A stretch of 64,000 nucleotides of DNA, taken from the NCBI RefSeq assembly GCF_001522545.3, contig NC_031768.1, positions 90,568,230 through 90,632,229 on the forward strand, in the 5' to 3' direction. The stretch comes from Parus major (lineage: Eukaryota > Chordata > Aves > Passeriformes > Paridae). Shown here piece after piece: positions 35,426-49,075 of this stretch. The translations under genes were made by a program, and so were the position numbers. Every line of letters starts with the position of its first letter. Within the stretch, counting starts at the first letter, position 1. The notes beneath the pieces are model-generated. The model ran no database searches. It was not told the DNA's origin and was given only the letters and a program-made list of their open reading frames with translations.

Positions 35426-36451
35426 TGTCATGGGGTGATGCTGGCCAGATGCCAGGCCCCCACAAAAGCTGCTCACTTACTCCCCTCTGCAGCTGGACAG
35501 GGGAGAGAAAATTTAACAAAGGGTTCATGGGTTGAGATAAGGACCAGGAGAGATCTTTCATTAAATACCATCATGGGCAAAACCGGTTCAACTGAAAGAT
35601 ATGAAGTGAATTTATTACTAACAAAATCAGAGCAGGAGAATGAGAAGTAAAATAGGCCTTTAAAAGCACCTTGGCCCCACCCTTCCCTCCCTCCCTGCTC
35701 TACCTCCTCCCGCAGTGGCACAAGGAGACAGGAATGGGAGTTATGGACAGTTCATCACCTGTGGCTTCTCCTGCTGCTCAGGGAGAGGAATCCTTCCACT
35801 GCTGCATTGTGGGGTCCCTCCCATGGAAGACACTCTCTGTGACCTGCTGCAATGTGAGTCCATCCCACAGGCAACCATCCTCCCAAGATTGCTGTGGCAT
35901 GGGTCACTCTTCCATGGGGTGCAGTCCTTCAAGGACAGGCTGCTCCAGCCTGCACTCAGGACTCCTCTCTCCATGGATCTGCCTGGGGTCACGCTCCAGT
36001 GTCCATGCGCTCCAGTTTGGGTTTTCTCCATGGGCTGCAGGTGGATCTCTGTATCCCCATGGACCTCCGTGGGCTGCAGAGGCACAGCTGCCTCACCACA
36101 GTCTGCACCTGGGACTGCAGGGGGCTCCCAGCCCCAGTGCCTGGAGAACCTCCTCACACCTTCCTTCTCCACTTGGAGACCTTGGTGTCTACAGAGTTAT
36201 TCTCACTTGTTCTCACTCTACTCTTCTCTGACTGCAATTACAACTTTTTGGTTTTCTCTCTTCTTAAATCTGTTATCACAAGGCATTATCACCATTTCTG
36301 ATTGGCCCAGCCTTGGTTGGTGGCATACCCATCTTTGGAGCCACCAGGGATTGGCTTTGCTGGACATGGAAGAAGTTTCCAGCAGCTTCTCACAGAAGCC
36401 ACCCCTGCAGCCCCTCCAGCTACCAAAACCAGGCCATGCAAAACCAATGCA
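35426..36451 (-). mobile_element. Near-complete solo LTR with 5-bp target duplication, antisense
   Basis: A 1026-base element bounded by TG (35426) and CA (36451) is flanked on both sides by the same five bases, GTATC (35421-35425 and 36452-36456). Read on the minus strand it begins TGCATTGGTTTTGC. It has a TTTAAG-type TATA substitute near 36263-36275, a CCATGG-rich repeated U3/R region and an AATAAA signal (complement of 35611-35616). The end, near 35426, reads CCCATGACA. These match a widespread avian ERVL-like LTR, and a 5-bp duplication fits ERVL integration. No internal retroviral genes remain. Long open frames inside it, up to 255 codons, are antisense to the LTR and not genes. Confidence 0.95.
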
Positions 36452-36456
36452 GTATC

Positions 36457-39400
36457 AAATAACCCAAGGGAATTGTGAATAACAAGAGTTTTTGGCATTG
36501 CTGTCATGTAGTCATGCCAGAGAGGTTTGGTTTTTTTTCTTTTGCTGAAGAAACAGCTGCTTATGTCTTTCCCATGCTTTTCTATCCACAGCATCCCTGA
36601 ATCAGGGCCAGTATGGACAATTGTGGTCCATCTCAACTAGCCATAAGCCATGCTCTGTAGTAAAGCAGCCTTAAGTCCTGTCACCTTTCCCCTCAAACAT
36701 TCTGAATTGCATGCAGCTCTTGGAAAACAACCAGTCTCAAGACATGATAGCCTCAGATGGAGAATCTGCTATACCTTCTAAGTAGTGTATTAATATAGTA
36801 CATGCAAGTGTTTGGCTTTGGGTTTTTCTAGATTTGCTTAGGATGTCTTTTTTTTTAATCATGCACTCCTTCAAGGCTTTCCTACAGTTCTGCAGTAACC
36901 TGCAAAGAGAATATATTATGCAGAAGCAGGGTAATCAGGAATGAGAGTAGAGGAAGAGCTTAATAAAACTAGGAGGCCTGGAACAATTAAATTCAACCAA
37001 TTGACAGAGCAGAGGAGATGAGTTGACAGTAGAAAGATAACCTGTTTGTAAATGCAGTCCTATTTTATCTTCCCACCAATTAAATTAAGTTCTCTTTGGC
37101 CTTCAGATAAAAAAAAAAAATAAAAAAAACAACACCAAAAAAACCCCAAACTAAATAAACACTCTTGTGCTGCATACATCTTAATATTTCTAATCTTCTG
37201 ACTAGCAGAGCAAAAAATTAATATCTTCCTGCCTTGGTAAGAGGGAAAACAGATGCCATGGGGAGGAGGAAATGGGAGAGGATGAGCAGCTCTAAGTTTA
37301 AGTTTGTGTGCCTACACACGCATGCACACACACAGAGTCAAAAATAGCTTTGCAAAAGGAGTTTTAAAAACTCATTGTAATAATGCCCGTGAGTGTGCCA
37401 AACAGGAAAGCAATGAAAACACAGCACTTTCACTGTGCCTCAGTGACCCCAGCCAAAAGCATCAGTCTAGCTATGATAGCTTTGGTCCAGGGTAAAACAA
37501 GAGGCCTCTGCCTTTGGTGTGCTGAGGATAAAGCACACGCGTTGGCAGTCCTGAGGAAAGCTCTGTCTGCCTTTCTCCCTAAAGAGGTGGAACCAATGAG
37601 TTGAGAGCTATGCCCTCCACTGCTGCCTACAGCCTCAGGCAGCTGAAGGAAAACTCTGAACAATTCCAGCAGTGCTGGCAGAGATGACCAATGCAACTTT
37701 GCACACCCATGATCTGCAGCCAGCTGGAGTTACACATCAGGGAAGAAGCCCTTGGGATGGCCCTGGCACAAAGTCAGGGAGGAAAGATGCTCCAGGAGTC
37801 CCAAAGCAGAAGATAATGCTTTGTCCTTCAAGTATGGTCTCCAAGTTTGGGCTTTTCCCAGTCACCCCCATTTTTGTCTAGGAGAGCCTGCAGTGGTGGT
37901 TGTGCTGCTGCCAGCATAACCCAACATCCCTGCAGAGAGAAGGAAGCTGACTAAGTGTTGCTTTATCAGAGGGAGGGAGAGACACAGGCATCACAGCATA
38001 CTGATACCCATCAGCCAATGTCTCTTTGGCCCTTCCCCCCTCCCCTGTCCTACACCTAAAAGCACATCCCAACACTCTGCACTTCTGACCACCACTCATG
38101 GGACACCAAGGTGCTTGGGTTTTCCTTTTGGGAATCCAGGAAATGCTCCCTGCTTTTCCCCACTCTCATTCCTGGGCTTAGATCTCCAGTGAGTGAGATG
38201 AGATGTGTGTGCAGCTCGTCCCCTTTGCCTCGGAGGTGCCCTATTCCAATGCAGAGCTCGTACCACAAGGACACATTAGCTAACAAGGGCCGGGGCTGTG
38301 GCTTGATTTGGCTTGACACAGAGCCACTGCTAATACAGAACAGCCTCTCAGGATGGCAGGACTGGGTCTCTGCTGCCTCAGACTCCTGTGGACACAGCAT
38401 CAGGGGCTTTTCCTTGTCCTGCATCCATGTTGATGACAAGTGCAACTCTGTCACACCACAGCCCTAGTGCTCAGGCAGCTGAATGAGAGCTTACAGTGAG
38501 AAGAAGCCATCCCCTCAGGAATGCTGCCTGTACAAGCAGAGCCGTGGAGGATTGGAGCAGGAATGCTCTGTAACCAAACTGTGTTCCTACCTCTCTGGCA
38601 CAAGCATGTAAACTGCTTTATCCTGTCCCTTACCTCTTCTCCACCATGCCAGGCACAGAAACACAGCAATTAAAAGTCTTAGTTCTCCAGTACCAGTCCG
38701 TCCACTCAAGTCTAACAGGACCAAATGTCCTGCTCATTACTGGAAAAGAAAAAACCTGTGGACCTGGGATCTAATTTAGACTGCTGGACACATCATTTCC
38801 CTTTTCCATACCAGCTTGCTCAGACACACAATATGGAATTTACCATCATTCATAACATTCCTTTATTTTGTGCTGCTGACATTGTATCTCCTCTGCAAGC
38901 AGTAGGCACAGTTTAAAACAGCTCAGAGGCCCTTGCACACTACAGTGGCTTTTTTTTTGTGATTCAGAATTGTAACTACAGATAATAAATGTTGTATCAC
39001 TCCTTTAGATGCAACTGTCAAACTGGACAGAACTGTATGTGTTCCATTCCCTCATGAAAAAAAGCTAGTTTAGAAGTTTATGTGTGGGCAAGTCTGCCTT
39101 GATTCAGGCTAAATGTCTTCTGATTTAATTTTATCCTGCTATCCTCAACTAGTCTGTTTTGGATCAGACTAGTGTTACTTTAGCTTTTTATATGGAGATG
39201 CTTTCTGTAGTTCTGAAAAAAAAATAAATTCTTCATTTCTTTTTGGTTTATATAAAATCCTTATATTCTTTTTTCTTCTTGAAGTGCATTTTCAATATGG
39301 ACCTGAACCACGAATGTTAGTTTTATGTCCCAAGTTCATAAGCACCTCAGTGTGTTTGGTATATGCATGCACATAGGTACAAACCATCAGAAGAGGAAAA

Positions 39401-42240
39401 TTATGTGCAGGAAGGTGAAGCACTCTAGATCAGCTTTATTTTCTTTTCACTGCCATTGATGATAAAATGCCACTTCTTGACTTCAGGGGGAAACAGAACT
39501 GAGTTAATGTTTAGGTGTTTTGAAAATACCACTCACTCTGCAAAAAATCTGTAGTAGTAGATCCCCAAGGTGAAGAATTTATTCACACAAGACAAGCAGT
39601 TCAGACACAAGATGAACTATTGAGATAAACAAAAGGTATCTCAGATAACTAAATCTAGAAAGTTGTGGGGTTTTTAAACCAAATTCCCACTGTTCTCTAT
39701 CTGTCATTTGCTTATTTGCTGCATTTCCCTCCTTCAAACAATATAACTAGTGATTTTTTGACTTTTCCATGCCCTTTCAATCTAAAATGTTTCTATTTTA
39801 CATTGAATTGAGAAAAACTAAAACAAACCCAAACTAAAAAGATCATGGTTGAAGAGATCAAAACGTGCCCTCTGTGACATCAATATGGCTCTGCCTCACA
39901 AAATGACTGTGGCTCTGTGGGTAGAGAAATGCCTTGGAAACCCAAAGCACACCACAAACAAGAAAATTTCCTAAGCTGGCCATGTAAGCAAGCACCCTCT
40001 TATATTCTTAATTCTTGCATCTAGTTGAGCTGGCTATGAAGTCCATTAACAGAAATGAATTACAGTGTGATAAGCTGCACTGTGCATTTACTGTGCTCTA
40101 AATGCTCTGTGGCAGCTTTCTTGTGCTTGTACTTACCTCATTGTAGGTCCTGAAACTGAGGGGAGAGTGTGAATTTGTGTGGCCACCACAGATTAGCTAC
40201 TGCAAAATAAATCCACTCCGGGCAGACAGACCAGCTACCCATTGGATGGGGAGGGGTGGAGAAGCAAAGCAAATTGTTTAGGCATGAAGGCAGTATTTAC
40301 AGGCTGAGATCTTATTCTTCTACTTTCTTTGCCTTCCTCAAGTCTTTGTGTTATCTCAGGCTTTTTCTATTTCAGTTTGGTCTTTTTTTTTGCATGGGAC
40401 TTTTCTTCTGTTCAGATGAGGTTTCAAACTTTTAATCCTCCACTCCACTGCTGTTTTGGTAAGCCTGAGTCTCAAAGTGAAAGCATCCAAAGTCCCAGTG
40501 CAGGAACTTCCTCCCTTTCTGTGCACACCTTTGACCCTGGAGCTGCAGAGGCTCAGAGGCACCGCAGACATTTGCCTGTATGGCTGTGATAGTGGAGTTA
40601 CTTCCCAAATTCCTGCAATGGCTGTGTCTTGTGAATGATTTCCTTACACTTCACTTCGTGCTTGTGTCTGTGTATTCACACATACACTGCAGGAAGTACT
40701 ATTTGAAATGTGAACACAAATTATTCTGTGTACACAGAAACCTAAAAATGCTGCACATACATGCATATAAGATTACAGGAAGCATTTGCATTGTTTGACA
40801 AGTAGTATGTTTTATTGTTCAGCATTGTGTGAGCAGGCAATAAAAAGTTTGCCTTTTGTGTGATTCAGACCTTTCACTTCCCTCTGTACACATTCATCTA
40901 TTTATTTTTCAGAAGAGGGCATAGCATTTAACATTATTCTTACCCAGTTAGATACTGGAGAGTATTTTTCAGATGCTGCCTCCTCTATTTCCATTCTGAA
41001 ATATTTTTATTTAGGAAATAATGATGGATTAGGGAACTAATTTTGGAACCAATAAAAATAGATAAATGTGGAGCAGGTGCTGACAATTTAATCAGGGAGG
41101 AGTGTCTGCAAGGTGAGAGTAGACTTTTTCTCTGCCTACCCTATGGAGGAGGCATTAGCCTTACGTGAAGGCTGGTGTCCTTAGTTCTGTCCAATTGCAG
41201 TTCAAGTAAGAGTACAAAAGCATTCTCCTGCAAGCAGGTGGGATTATTTTTATGAACAGTTGGACAATAAGATCAGGATGTAGCTGGTAAAGTGGAAAGG
41301 GACTCCTTAGGGAAGTATGTTTTGGATGCTCTGGTGCTTCTTTCCTTTGCTCCTTGGGGCTCTTAATGGCATTAGAGATGTGATTATGCTGGGACACCAT
41401 GGTGTCCTTAGCTGCCGCTAGAAAAGCACGCCTCTCACCCTTCTCACAAACAGCATTGCAATGATTTCCCTTCTGAGTGCTGTGGGTAAGTGAATTACAT
41501 GGAATGAGATTTCCCCTTGTCTCTAGATAACGCTGGGTGACCGAGTGTAAAATTGAGAGAATTTTGCTTTCTCACTCTATCACTGCCCTCCCTTAGTCCT
41601 CTCTGTTGCTTACCTGTGGGGCCTGATTCACTGGAGTTTATGATGGTGTGAAGTCAGTGTAACAGAGAGGCTGCTGCCTCCTGAGTGTCAATTGTCTGTC
41701 CCACCGAGGCGACTGTAGCTCGCTAAAGCTCTGGCTCGAGGGGCTGCAGGTTTTTCCTCCCCTTGTTCTTTCTGTTTCACTGGTACAACAAGTCTCATAA
41801 TGCCTTCTGTAAGAGGAAGGCTGAGCCTGTGGTGCACATGGGGAAAGCTGTGGAGTGTCTGGCTCCTTCTGCAAGGTCCTTGAGCTCTCTGTACCCACAG
41901 CACAGCTGTGTTCAGGCTTCATGTCAGTAAACAGCCCCTCTCTGGTTAAAGCAGCTAATCTTCTGATTGCTGTAAGCTTCTCTAAGACCTGATCCTACCT
42001 GCTCCTAAGGCCTGATCCTTCTCCTAAGAGAAGGACAATTGTTGGGTTGTACATCACATTAGCAGCTAAGAATAAAAGCTGGTTATCTTTCACCCAGTTA
42101 CTCTAGAGGTCATTGAACCAGCATTAGAAATGGATGAGCTAAAGCTTATAAAGAAAGTGCCTGTGATTGCTGTGTGGCTGGAGGGAGGAGTAAATACAGG
42201 GAGCTTTGGGCTCTGGTGCAGTGTGTTAGCTCACTAAGCT
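36457..42240. other. Repeat-poor stretch, no gene recognised
   Basis: Nearly 6 kb with no recognised transposon. Minor simple sequence includes an A-rich run at 37107-37160 and a short CA run near 37323-37333. Overlapping open frames on both strands at 37878-38669 show no domain. Confidence 0.5.
37107..37160. repeat. A-rich simple repeat
   Basis: Long A runs are broken by single T and by CAACACC-type words. There is no retrocopy body upstream that would make it a poly-A tail. Confidence 0.8.
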
Positions 42241-42243
42241 AAG

Positions 42244-42267
42244 CCTCTGCTTCCTTTGTAGGTAAGT
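42244..42267 (+). promoter_or_regulatory. Recursive-splice-site-like motif (acceptor joined to donor)
   Basis: A pyrimidine tract (42244-42258) ends in TAG at 42259-42261, followed at once by GTAAGT at 42262-42267. A 3' splice site fused to a strong 5' splice site is the signature of recursive splicing in long introns. A possible branch-point region (TCACTAAG) lies about 30 bases upstream. The match is seen in the sequence. Function is inference, since one chance match to the core nine bases is expected in a window of this size. Confidence 0.35.
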
Positions 42268-45010
42268 GAAGGCATGTAACAAGTTTCTATGTTACAGAGG
42301 CTTCAGCAGAAAAAACCAGGCTAACCACAGGGGTCAGAAAAATGACCTCTTTCCAATCCAGGACTGCAATATGATCTTTAGTTTGTTTGTGAAAGCTCTC
42401 CTGAAAACTCTCACCCTCACCCCAGAGTTCAGTTTCTGAGCACTCTGTGAGAGCTGCTAAAACTGCCATGACAGGGGGCAGCAGCTTGTCACCTTTCCAG
42501 GTGAAAGGAAGAAAGGTTTGGGACAAGCACAAGCTTCCAAAACCACCCCTCCTGTCTGTCTGCACAGCATTTGTATGTGCAGGCTTTGGGATTCTCCTGC
42601 AGCTGTCTCTTCTGAGCTCACGTGGCAGAAATGCTAAAACTGAAACCTGAAATCGATGGCAAAGAGCCTGCTCTCTGCCTAGAGTCAGCTGATTGCAAAA
42701 ACCTCAGTGAGAAACAGTAATTTCTTTCCAAAAAGATTATTAGAAGTGGCTTCATATGTTCTCCCCTTGGAAAAGGCTGGGAGGGTGGAAAACTTGGCTG
42801 TTGGCCTGCAGTCATCACCTGGGAGACTGAGACAATTTAACTGCAACTTCCCTGCCTCGATGTTCTAGAGAAGCCCCATCCTTTGCCTAATGCTGTTGGT
42901 GGTCTGATCTCAGCAGCCACAGCACTGCAGTAGCTGCTGCTCCCCTTCCTATGTGTTAATTGACCTAAATGGTAGATGTTTCCTTCAGCTAAAAGACCTC
43001 CTGCCACTGCCTGGTGTGACACGACAGATGACTTTTTAGGTATTAGACTGTGAGATCGAAAGGAGAGGTGGCAGTTTCTGGAACTGAAGCAAAGCTTCAA
43101 GCTTCTATCAAAGTGTTTTTCATCTTTGCTGCTTTTTAAGCTAGAGAAAATTATAACCTCTTCCTCGCTCGTTAACTATCTCAAATGCTATGAATCCATT
43201 GTGGATGGCTGGATGGCAGCATTTGGCAATGCTTACTGGAATGGTTTGTGTTGCTTTGTCACCCTCTGAGCCTTGGGATGGAGAGGGTAGGTGATCACAG
43301 CGAGGTGGCACAGGAGCTGCTTGGGCTAGTTTTGTAGGTGACCATTGCATCTTCCCAGAGCACTCAGTTCAAAAGGAGACACAAATCAAACCTGACCTTT
43401 TCAGGTATGGAGAAAACAGGTGGTCGGGGTCTCTTTGATGGGTCTGGCTCTTAACCTTTTGGCTCACTGTGTTGCTTGGTCACGGTTTAGCTCTGGGCTC
43501 ATTTACATTGAAAATGAAAGCCTATAAAACATGGAATGACGGCTTTGGCTGTGTCATTTTTTTTTTCCCCTTAGAAACATGATGAATGTTATTATATAAT
43601 GTTTCCTGGACATTGGGACTCCTGAGAATCCAAAACATAAAATAAAATAAAATTAAAGGTGGTCTCAGCTGCTGTTAAGTACCTCACTGTTTTTCTGAAG
43701 ATAAGAACTCAATAGCCCAGAATGAGGGCATAGAAACCAGCTGTGATCATTGGGAGCCAAAAGAGCTATGTGTACCCCTCTCCTGGAGGAATGGAATTGA
43801 TGGCAGCAATAAAAAGTGTTTGGCAGCTCCCTGATCAGCACAAATACTTGTAGTGAGTAATTCTAGCTTTTCCTGTGCTCCCTGTTCTGGAAGAGCAGAA
43901 TTGCTGCTTCCTCCTCTGAGAAGTGGAGATCAGCATGGTAGCAGCGTGACTGACTATCTTCAGTGTGATACTTGGTGTGTGAAGACAAGGTACTGCCTCA
44001 GAGAAAAGCTGCCAACTCCTAAATTGAAGAGATGGCTTTGATGGCTCCTGCAAGGGGGAAGTTCTGATGGAGAAAGGGACCTTCTTAGTGTTTAAATGGA
44101 GGTGGGTGGGGACACCTAGGCTTACCCTGTGCCATGTCAACTACAACAATCTGTAACAGACAACAGATTGGAAATGCTGTGAGGGACTAATTTAAATAAG
44201 CAAACAAACAAAGCCATCAGAATTAATTCCTAAAAGGCATGTCTTCTGTTGGAAAAAACTTCAGCTATTCATATGTTCTTTCCCCTCCTGCCCTAAGCAG
44301 CCTTGCAGCTAGCATTTGAAATGCAGAAACCTCCTGTCCTGTGAATTTCATATTGATTCAGGAAGTACCTGGCTCAATATCTTCCTGGGACAAGGCAGTA
44401 TTAAACATAATATCTAGTGATTCAAACTGTGCAAGGAAGCACTCTGCTATTCCCATCCCACATTCCCAGGGATGAATGTACCACCACTAACCTGGCCTTC
44501 TTCATCTGACCAGAAGACACTGTGAGAGCTGCTGACCAACCAACCAAAAGAATGCCTTTGTTCAGTAACAATTACCACTCTCTCCTGGTGGAACCATATT
44601 CAGATAGGAAGGGACTGATGAAGGTTTTTCTAGAAAATCTTATTTCTTATATTTAAGGTAATCTAGGATTGGGGTAAATCATATAAAATATGATCAGTCT
44701 CCCTTGAGAAAGGCACTAAGATAGCTTCATACCTTTTTTTGATATTTAAGATAAAAGAAATAAAATGAGTAAAAGGAATGAAGTAGAAACAACTGCAACT
44801 GTATCTTTTTCAGCTCAACTTCTTAACTTAAATGGGAATGAAATATTTTCCTTATGTGCCTTGGTCTCCTCAAGTGAGGTTGTCATGAAAGTGTCCCCTT
44901 TCATCTTTCTTCCCACAGCCTCCCCATGTCCCTACACATGCAGGGATGGATGCTCATGAGGGGGTTTGAATTTCCTTCTGAAGTCATGCTTTTTTGACAC
45001 TTCTGCAAAG

Positions 45011-45028
45011 CTTTTTTTTTTTTTTTTA
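45011..45028. repeat. Poly-T run
   Basis: A single uninterrupted T homopolymer. Confidence 0.85.
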
Positions 45029-45936
45029 CTTTTCTCCTGTGCAGAAGGCTGTAGAGCACAGGATATGAGGATCAGCTGGTGGCAGATAGCGATGAGGGAA
45101 AATATTGGGACTATTGCACAGTGTAGCATTTTCAGATAATTTACTGGAAAACTTGTACAGGAGACGTATTAAGGATAGATGATCCTGTCCTTCTGGGGAT
45201 GTAAAGAATACAGGTGACTTGACAAACCCTTTTCTCTGCAAGTTTCTTCTGGAAAGTGTTTAATTGCTAGCACTTTTGCTTTGGTGGATTCCACTTTGCA
45301 GGAGGCTCTTAATGGACTGGCAACCTTCACCTACTTTGAAGCAACTCTACCACCCACATCAGGCCAGCTGCTCTGGTTATAAAACAGCAACTGATAGTGT
45401 TTGGTAGAATCCATCTGGTATTTCTGTAGTAACACCTCTGGTTTTTCTGAGGAAGGGAGAGGTTATTGGCAGTGCTGTAGACTTAAGCTCTGCTTTTGTG
45501 TCACTTTTATGATATCATTGAGATACCACAAACTCCTCTGCAGAAATTCTGTGGAGCTCTGGGTTGAAAACAGACTCAGGTGAATCCTGACTTTCATACT
45601 GGTTCTTTAAGACTATAATTTAATTTCTCTTTATTGATCCAGACTTTGCTGTTTTCATGTCATTGTTTTAGTGGGCTAAAACCACCCCAGCTATCCCCAC
45701 ATTTTAGTTCCTCCTGAGTTATCTGCTAAAGGTTAGAACTCATCTGAACTTTGGTAAATGATGAAATAATGCTCTATTTAAGTGTTAATGTGGGGCTAAT
45801 AACCCATGTGGATTCACTTCAGTTCCTTCTGCTTCTTTCCTCCTAGGTTTACTTTCACTGTAGTGCATCAGCCTGTGTCGCAGATGCTATGAAATCCTGC
45901 ATACCTCACTGACCTTCTGAGAGGGAAAAGCTTGCC

Positions 45937-45966
45937 TTCTTTTTTTTTTTTCCTTTTTTTTTTTTT
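45937..45966. repeat. Poly-T run
   Basis: A T homopolymer interrupted once by CC. Confidence 0.85.
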
Positions 45967-47987
45967 AAGTCATTGAGTCAAAATAGGAGGTGTCAGGGCT
46001 CTTTGCTGTAGTGAAGGTGTGATTTCAAATTTCTTGCAGCTCAAAGTTTAGACTACCATCTTAGACTGTGCAGAGATTTCTGAAGTCAGAGTGTCAAAAG
46101 CTGGAGGTTATCTATGTATTTGTGTGTTTGTACTAGCCATCCAGGAAGTTTCTCTGAGGTTTTTGGAGCTTTTATGGTTGAACACAAGATGTGGGGTTGC
46201 CCTGATTTCCAGGCAACCACCATTTCATTTGAGAATGAAATAGCATTAAAGACTATTCAGTCTAAAATGAGAAATGGAATGGAAAGCCATGAGCATTTGC
46301 AAAGGTCCACATCTAAATAGAGAGCTTAACTAATCTGTAGGTTTATTTGGTTCTTTTTTTGAGGACAGTGGCTCCTAACCAACTGACTGGAAGGAGAAGG
46401 AAAGGCTGAGCCCATGTGTGCTCTACCTCCAATTTCTCATCAGGATCCACACCTATCTTGTAGATACTCTGGCCTATCCTAACACTCAACACAGGATCAC
46501 TTAATGCTGTCTTCGAATTCTTGTGTTCCTCCTGGAGCTGGAGAAAGCTATGGAGTTTGGACAGCATTATAGCTGGGATTAACTTCCAGGTTCCTTTGGG
46601 TAAGTCCACATGGGCTGTTACACAAACTCTCCTTCTGTAAAGTCAAGTGCGTAAAGTTACCAGAGGTCCTCTGTTGTGGTTTAATAAATGTACTCCTCAG
46701 TTCAGTTCCCCCACTGAGACTCTCCCAAACCACACACTGCTTGCTTGCTTTCCCCTCCTCCTCATCCTTTCTGTTCCAGAGGGATAGAGCTGAGAATTGG
46801 AGGCACAAATGTTGAAGATCATGGGTTGAGCTACGAACAGTTCACAGGAAACAGAAGTGAAATATGAAGGTGAACAGCAACAATATTAATATCAAAAGTA
46901 TACAAAAGAGAGGGGGACTCGTGCCAAAATGCTCACCAGGGACCCCAAGATAATGAAAACGAGGACAATGCTGCCATGCCTTTCCAGTGGAAGCCACATC
47001 CTTTTTCTTGGAAACCTGAGAATTCCTTACCTGCAACCCCAGCAATGATCTGAGGTGATACAGAATAACATCTGGATCTGACCCAGAACTAGGACACCTT
47101 CCTTGGTAGAGTGTCTGTGTTAATACTGACTTCACAGTGAATATTTGCAAGGGGTTGACCTTGAGAGAGAATAAGCAATGTTTATAACAGCAGTGTCATC
47201 CTGAGGAGCAGAATGATCCTCTGTCTTCTGTTGCAGTTCTGGATTTCATCAGAAGGCTTCTCTTACCAGCTTTTGTAGTGGCTCATGTTGCTCTAGAGGC
47301 AAGTATTGCCTAAACAAAGGTTTGCTTCTGGATTATCTGAAGCACTGGTTTTAGTTCTGATACTAATGGCACCTGGATCCCCATCTCTGAGTTACCAAAG
47401 CTCTGACAATCTTTGAATTGCTCTTGCTGCCTTAAATGTGAAGTTTGTTAAAGTGCTTAGAACATTTTTAGAGGTCATGATGATTCTGTAAACAAGGTAC
47501 GTTCATCTGATCTGTATGAATATAAAAAAGAAAATCTGGTGTTTTTCTCTTCCTGCCTCTCCTGTACCCAGATTTTTTTGGCCCTAATTCTGTAGCCTCC
47601 CTCCTCTCTTCCCCTGTATTTCAAAACTCCTCCTCTCATACATATTTTAAGTGCATTTTCATTCTACTGAGACTCTAACCCTCATCTGCTCTGACAGCCT
47701 AAGATCCTTGCTGGTCTATTAATTTAATATTCATGAATATAAGCAGAAAGGGCTCCAGTCTCTTACCACCAACCTGTTCTTTGTTCAGGACAAGGAGAAA
47801 AGTCTTGCCTGCTGTGATCATTAAGTATGTCTTCTGAGGCTTGGTTAAGTCCACAACTGTCTTCAGGGCACGATACCATTTACTTGTGTCTGAAGAATTT
47901 AAGACTCAGCATGAAGCCTATTTGCACACTTTGAATATTGACCCTTGCTTATAAGATAGGACACAATTTCTATGAAGTGGGATTCTT

Positions 47988-48004
47988 TTTCTTTTTTTTT
48001 TTTT
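47988..48004. repeat. Poly-T run
   Basis: A T homopolymer with one C near its start, followed by a short GA run. Confidence 0.8.
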
Positions 48005-48403
48005 GAGAGAGAGAATTAAACCTTTTCTTTCATTTCACCTTTCCTTACCTGTCCAAGCCTAATTCTTGGGAGATCAGCTTAAAATGTAGTTTGGAAACAA
48101 GCACTGAAAAGTGGAAAAGCTGCAGGTACTAACCTGGAACTCGAAGGCAAAGGCAGGATGGCAGGATAGTATTATGCCTGTAGCTAGTGTTATTTCCTAA
48201 TGTATAAGTCAAGGTACTTACTAGGTGCAGTTGAGTTTTTACTGTTCCCCGTGTCATCATAAAGGTACGGAATATACTACAGACACTTAAAGAAGTGTGA
48301 TGGAGAAAAGGCAGGTCCCAGAACTGCTGAAGGGGAGTTGGAAAATATGACATCTTACAGCTCCTGGGTAGGAAGCAGGTGGGGGAAAAAAAAGGAGCAA
48401 TAC

Positions 48404-48437
48404 TTTTGTTGTTGTTGTTGTTGTTTTTTGTTTTTGC
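48404..48437. repeat. TTG trinucleotide microsatellite
   Basis: Six or so perfect TTG repeats pass into T-rich sequence. The minus strand reads as a run of Asn or Gln codons, which explains the polar homopolymers in the open frames here. Confidence 0.9.
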
Positions 48438-49017
48438 TATCTGTTTTTTGAAGCAGCTGAGCAGCACTTTTGTATGAGCAGGTGACATGTGTCTGTGTGT
48501 GTCTACATAGCCCCCACAATTGTTTGCAGCCTCTGGGCCATGTGTTTGCTTCAACTTGGAAAGTCCAAGTTCTGTTTCTCACACAAAGCTAACCTCAACT
48601 TGAAAACAAAGTAACACTAATATTCAGAAACTCTGCCTATAATAGCAGTAAAACGTGTAACTATTTATGAGCCAGCAGCTGAGCATGAATCTTTCTTGTC
48701 ACAAGTCAAGCCCCATGTGTCTAGTTATGGTGACTGTGTGTGATCATCCTGCAGCCAAGTGACCCTAATTTCACTGCAGCACACCCCCTCTCTATTCCTT
48801 CCCTGCTGGTTTTGGGCTCTAGCACCGCTTTGGCTAGCTAAGAATGACTGCAAAGGCTAGGAAAGATTGATTTGGAATTCAAAAGGATTTTGATCAAGAG
48901 GAGATAGCGTCCAAAATGAACCAGATGGAATTCAAGACAAGTGTAGAGATTTGCCCTTAGGAATGAGAAATCAAATCCATGAATACAAATGGGGGGTGGT
49001 GATCTCAGCAGCAGTTC

Positions 49018-49075
49018 TAAGGAAGACCTGTTGGATTAAATGATCTGCAAAAGGCAAGAGTCTCATTCCATCTCC
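49018..49075 (+). mobile_element. Possible CR1 3' trace
   Basis: CCTGTTGGATTAAATGATCT followed by a decayed 'gcaaaggtcccttccaatctc' pattern resembles the CR1 3' end, but no flanking part or tail supports it. Confidence 0.3.

Noticed and set aside
35671..36482. Long open frames of up to 255 codons on the plus strand
   Set aside because: They lie inside the solo LTR and run antisense to it, so they are composition artefacts of the LTR repeat.
37107..37160. Poly-A tail of a processed pseudogene
   Set aside because: No coding-like body or target duplication is visible on either side.
40115..40150. Second recursive splice site on the minus strand (complement of ACTTACCT)
   Set aside because: The donor part is good, but there is no pyrimidine tract before it, so it is at most an ordinary donor-like word.
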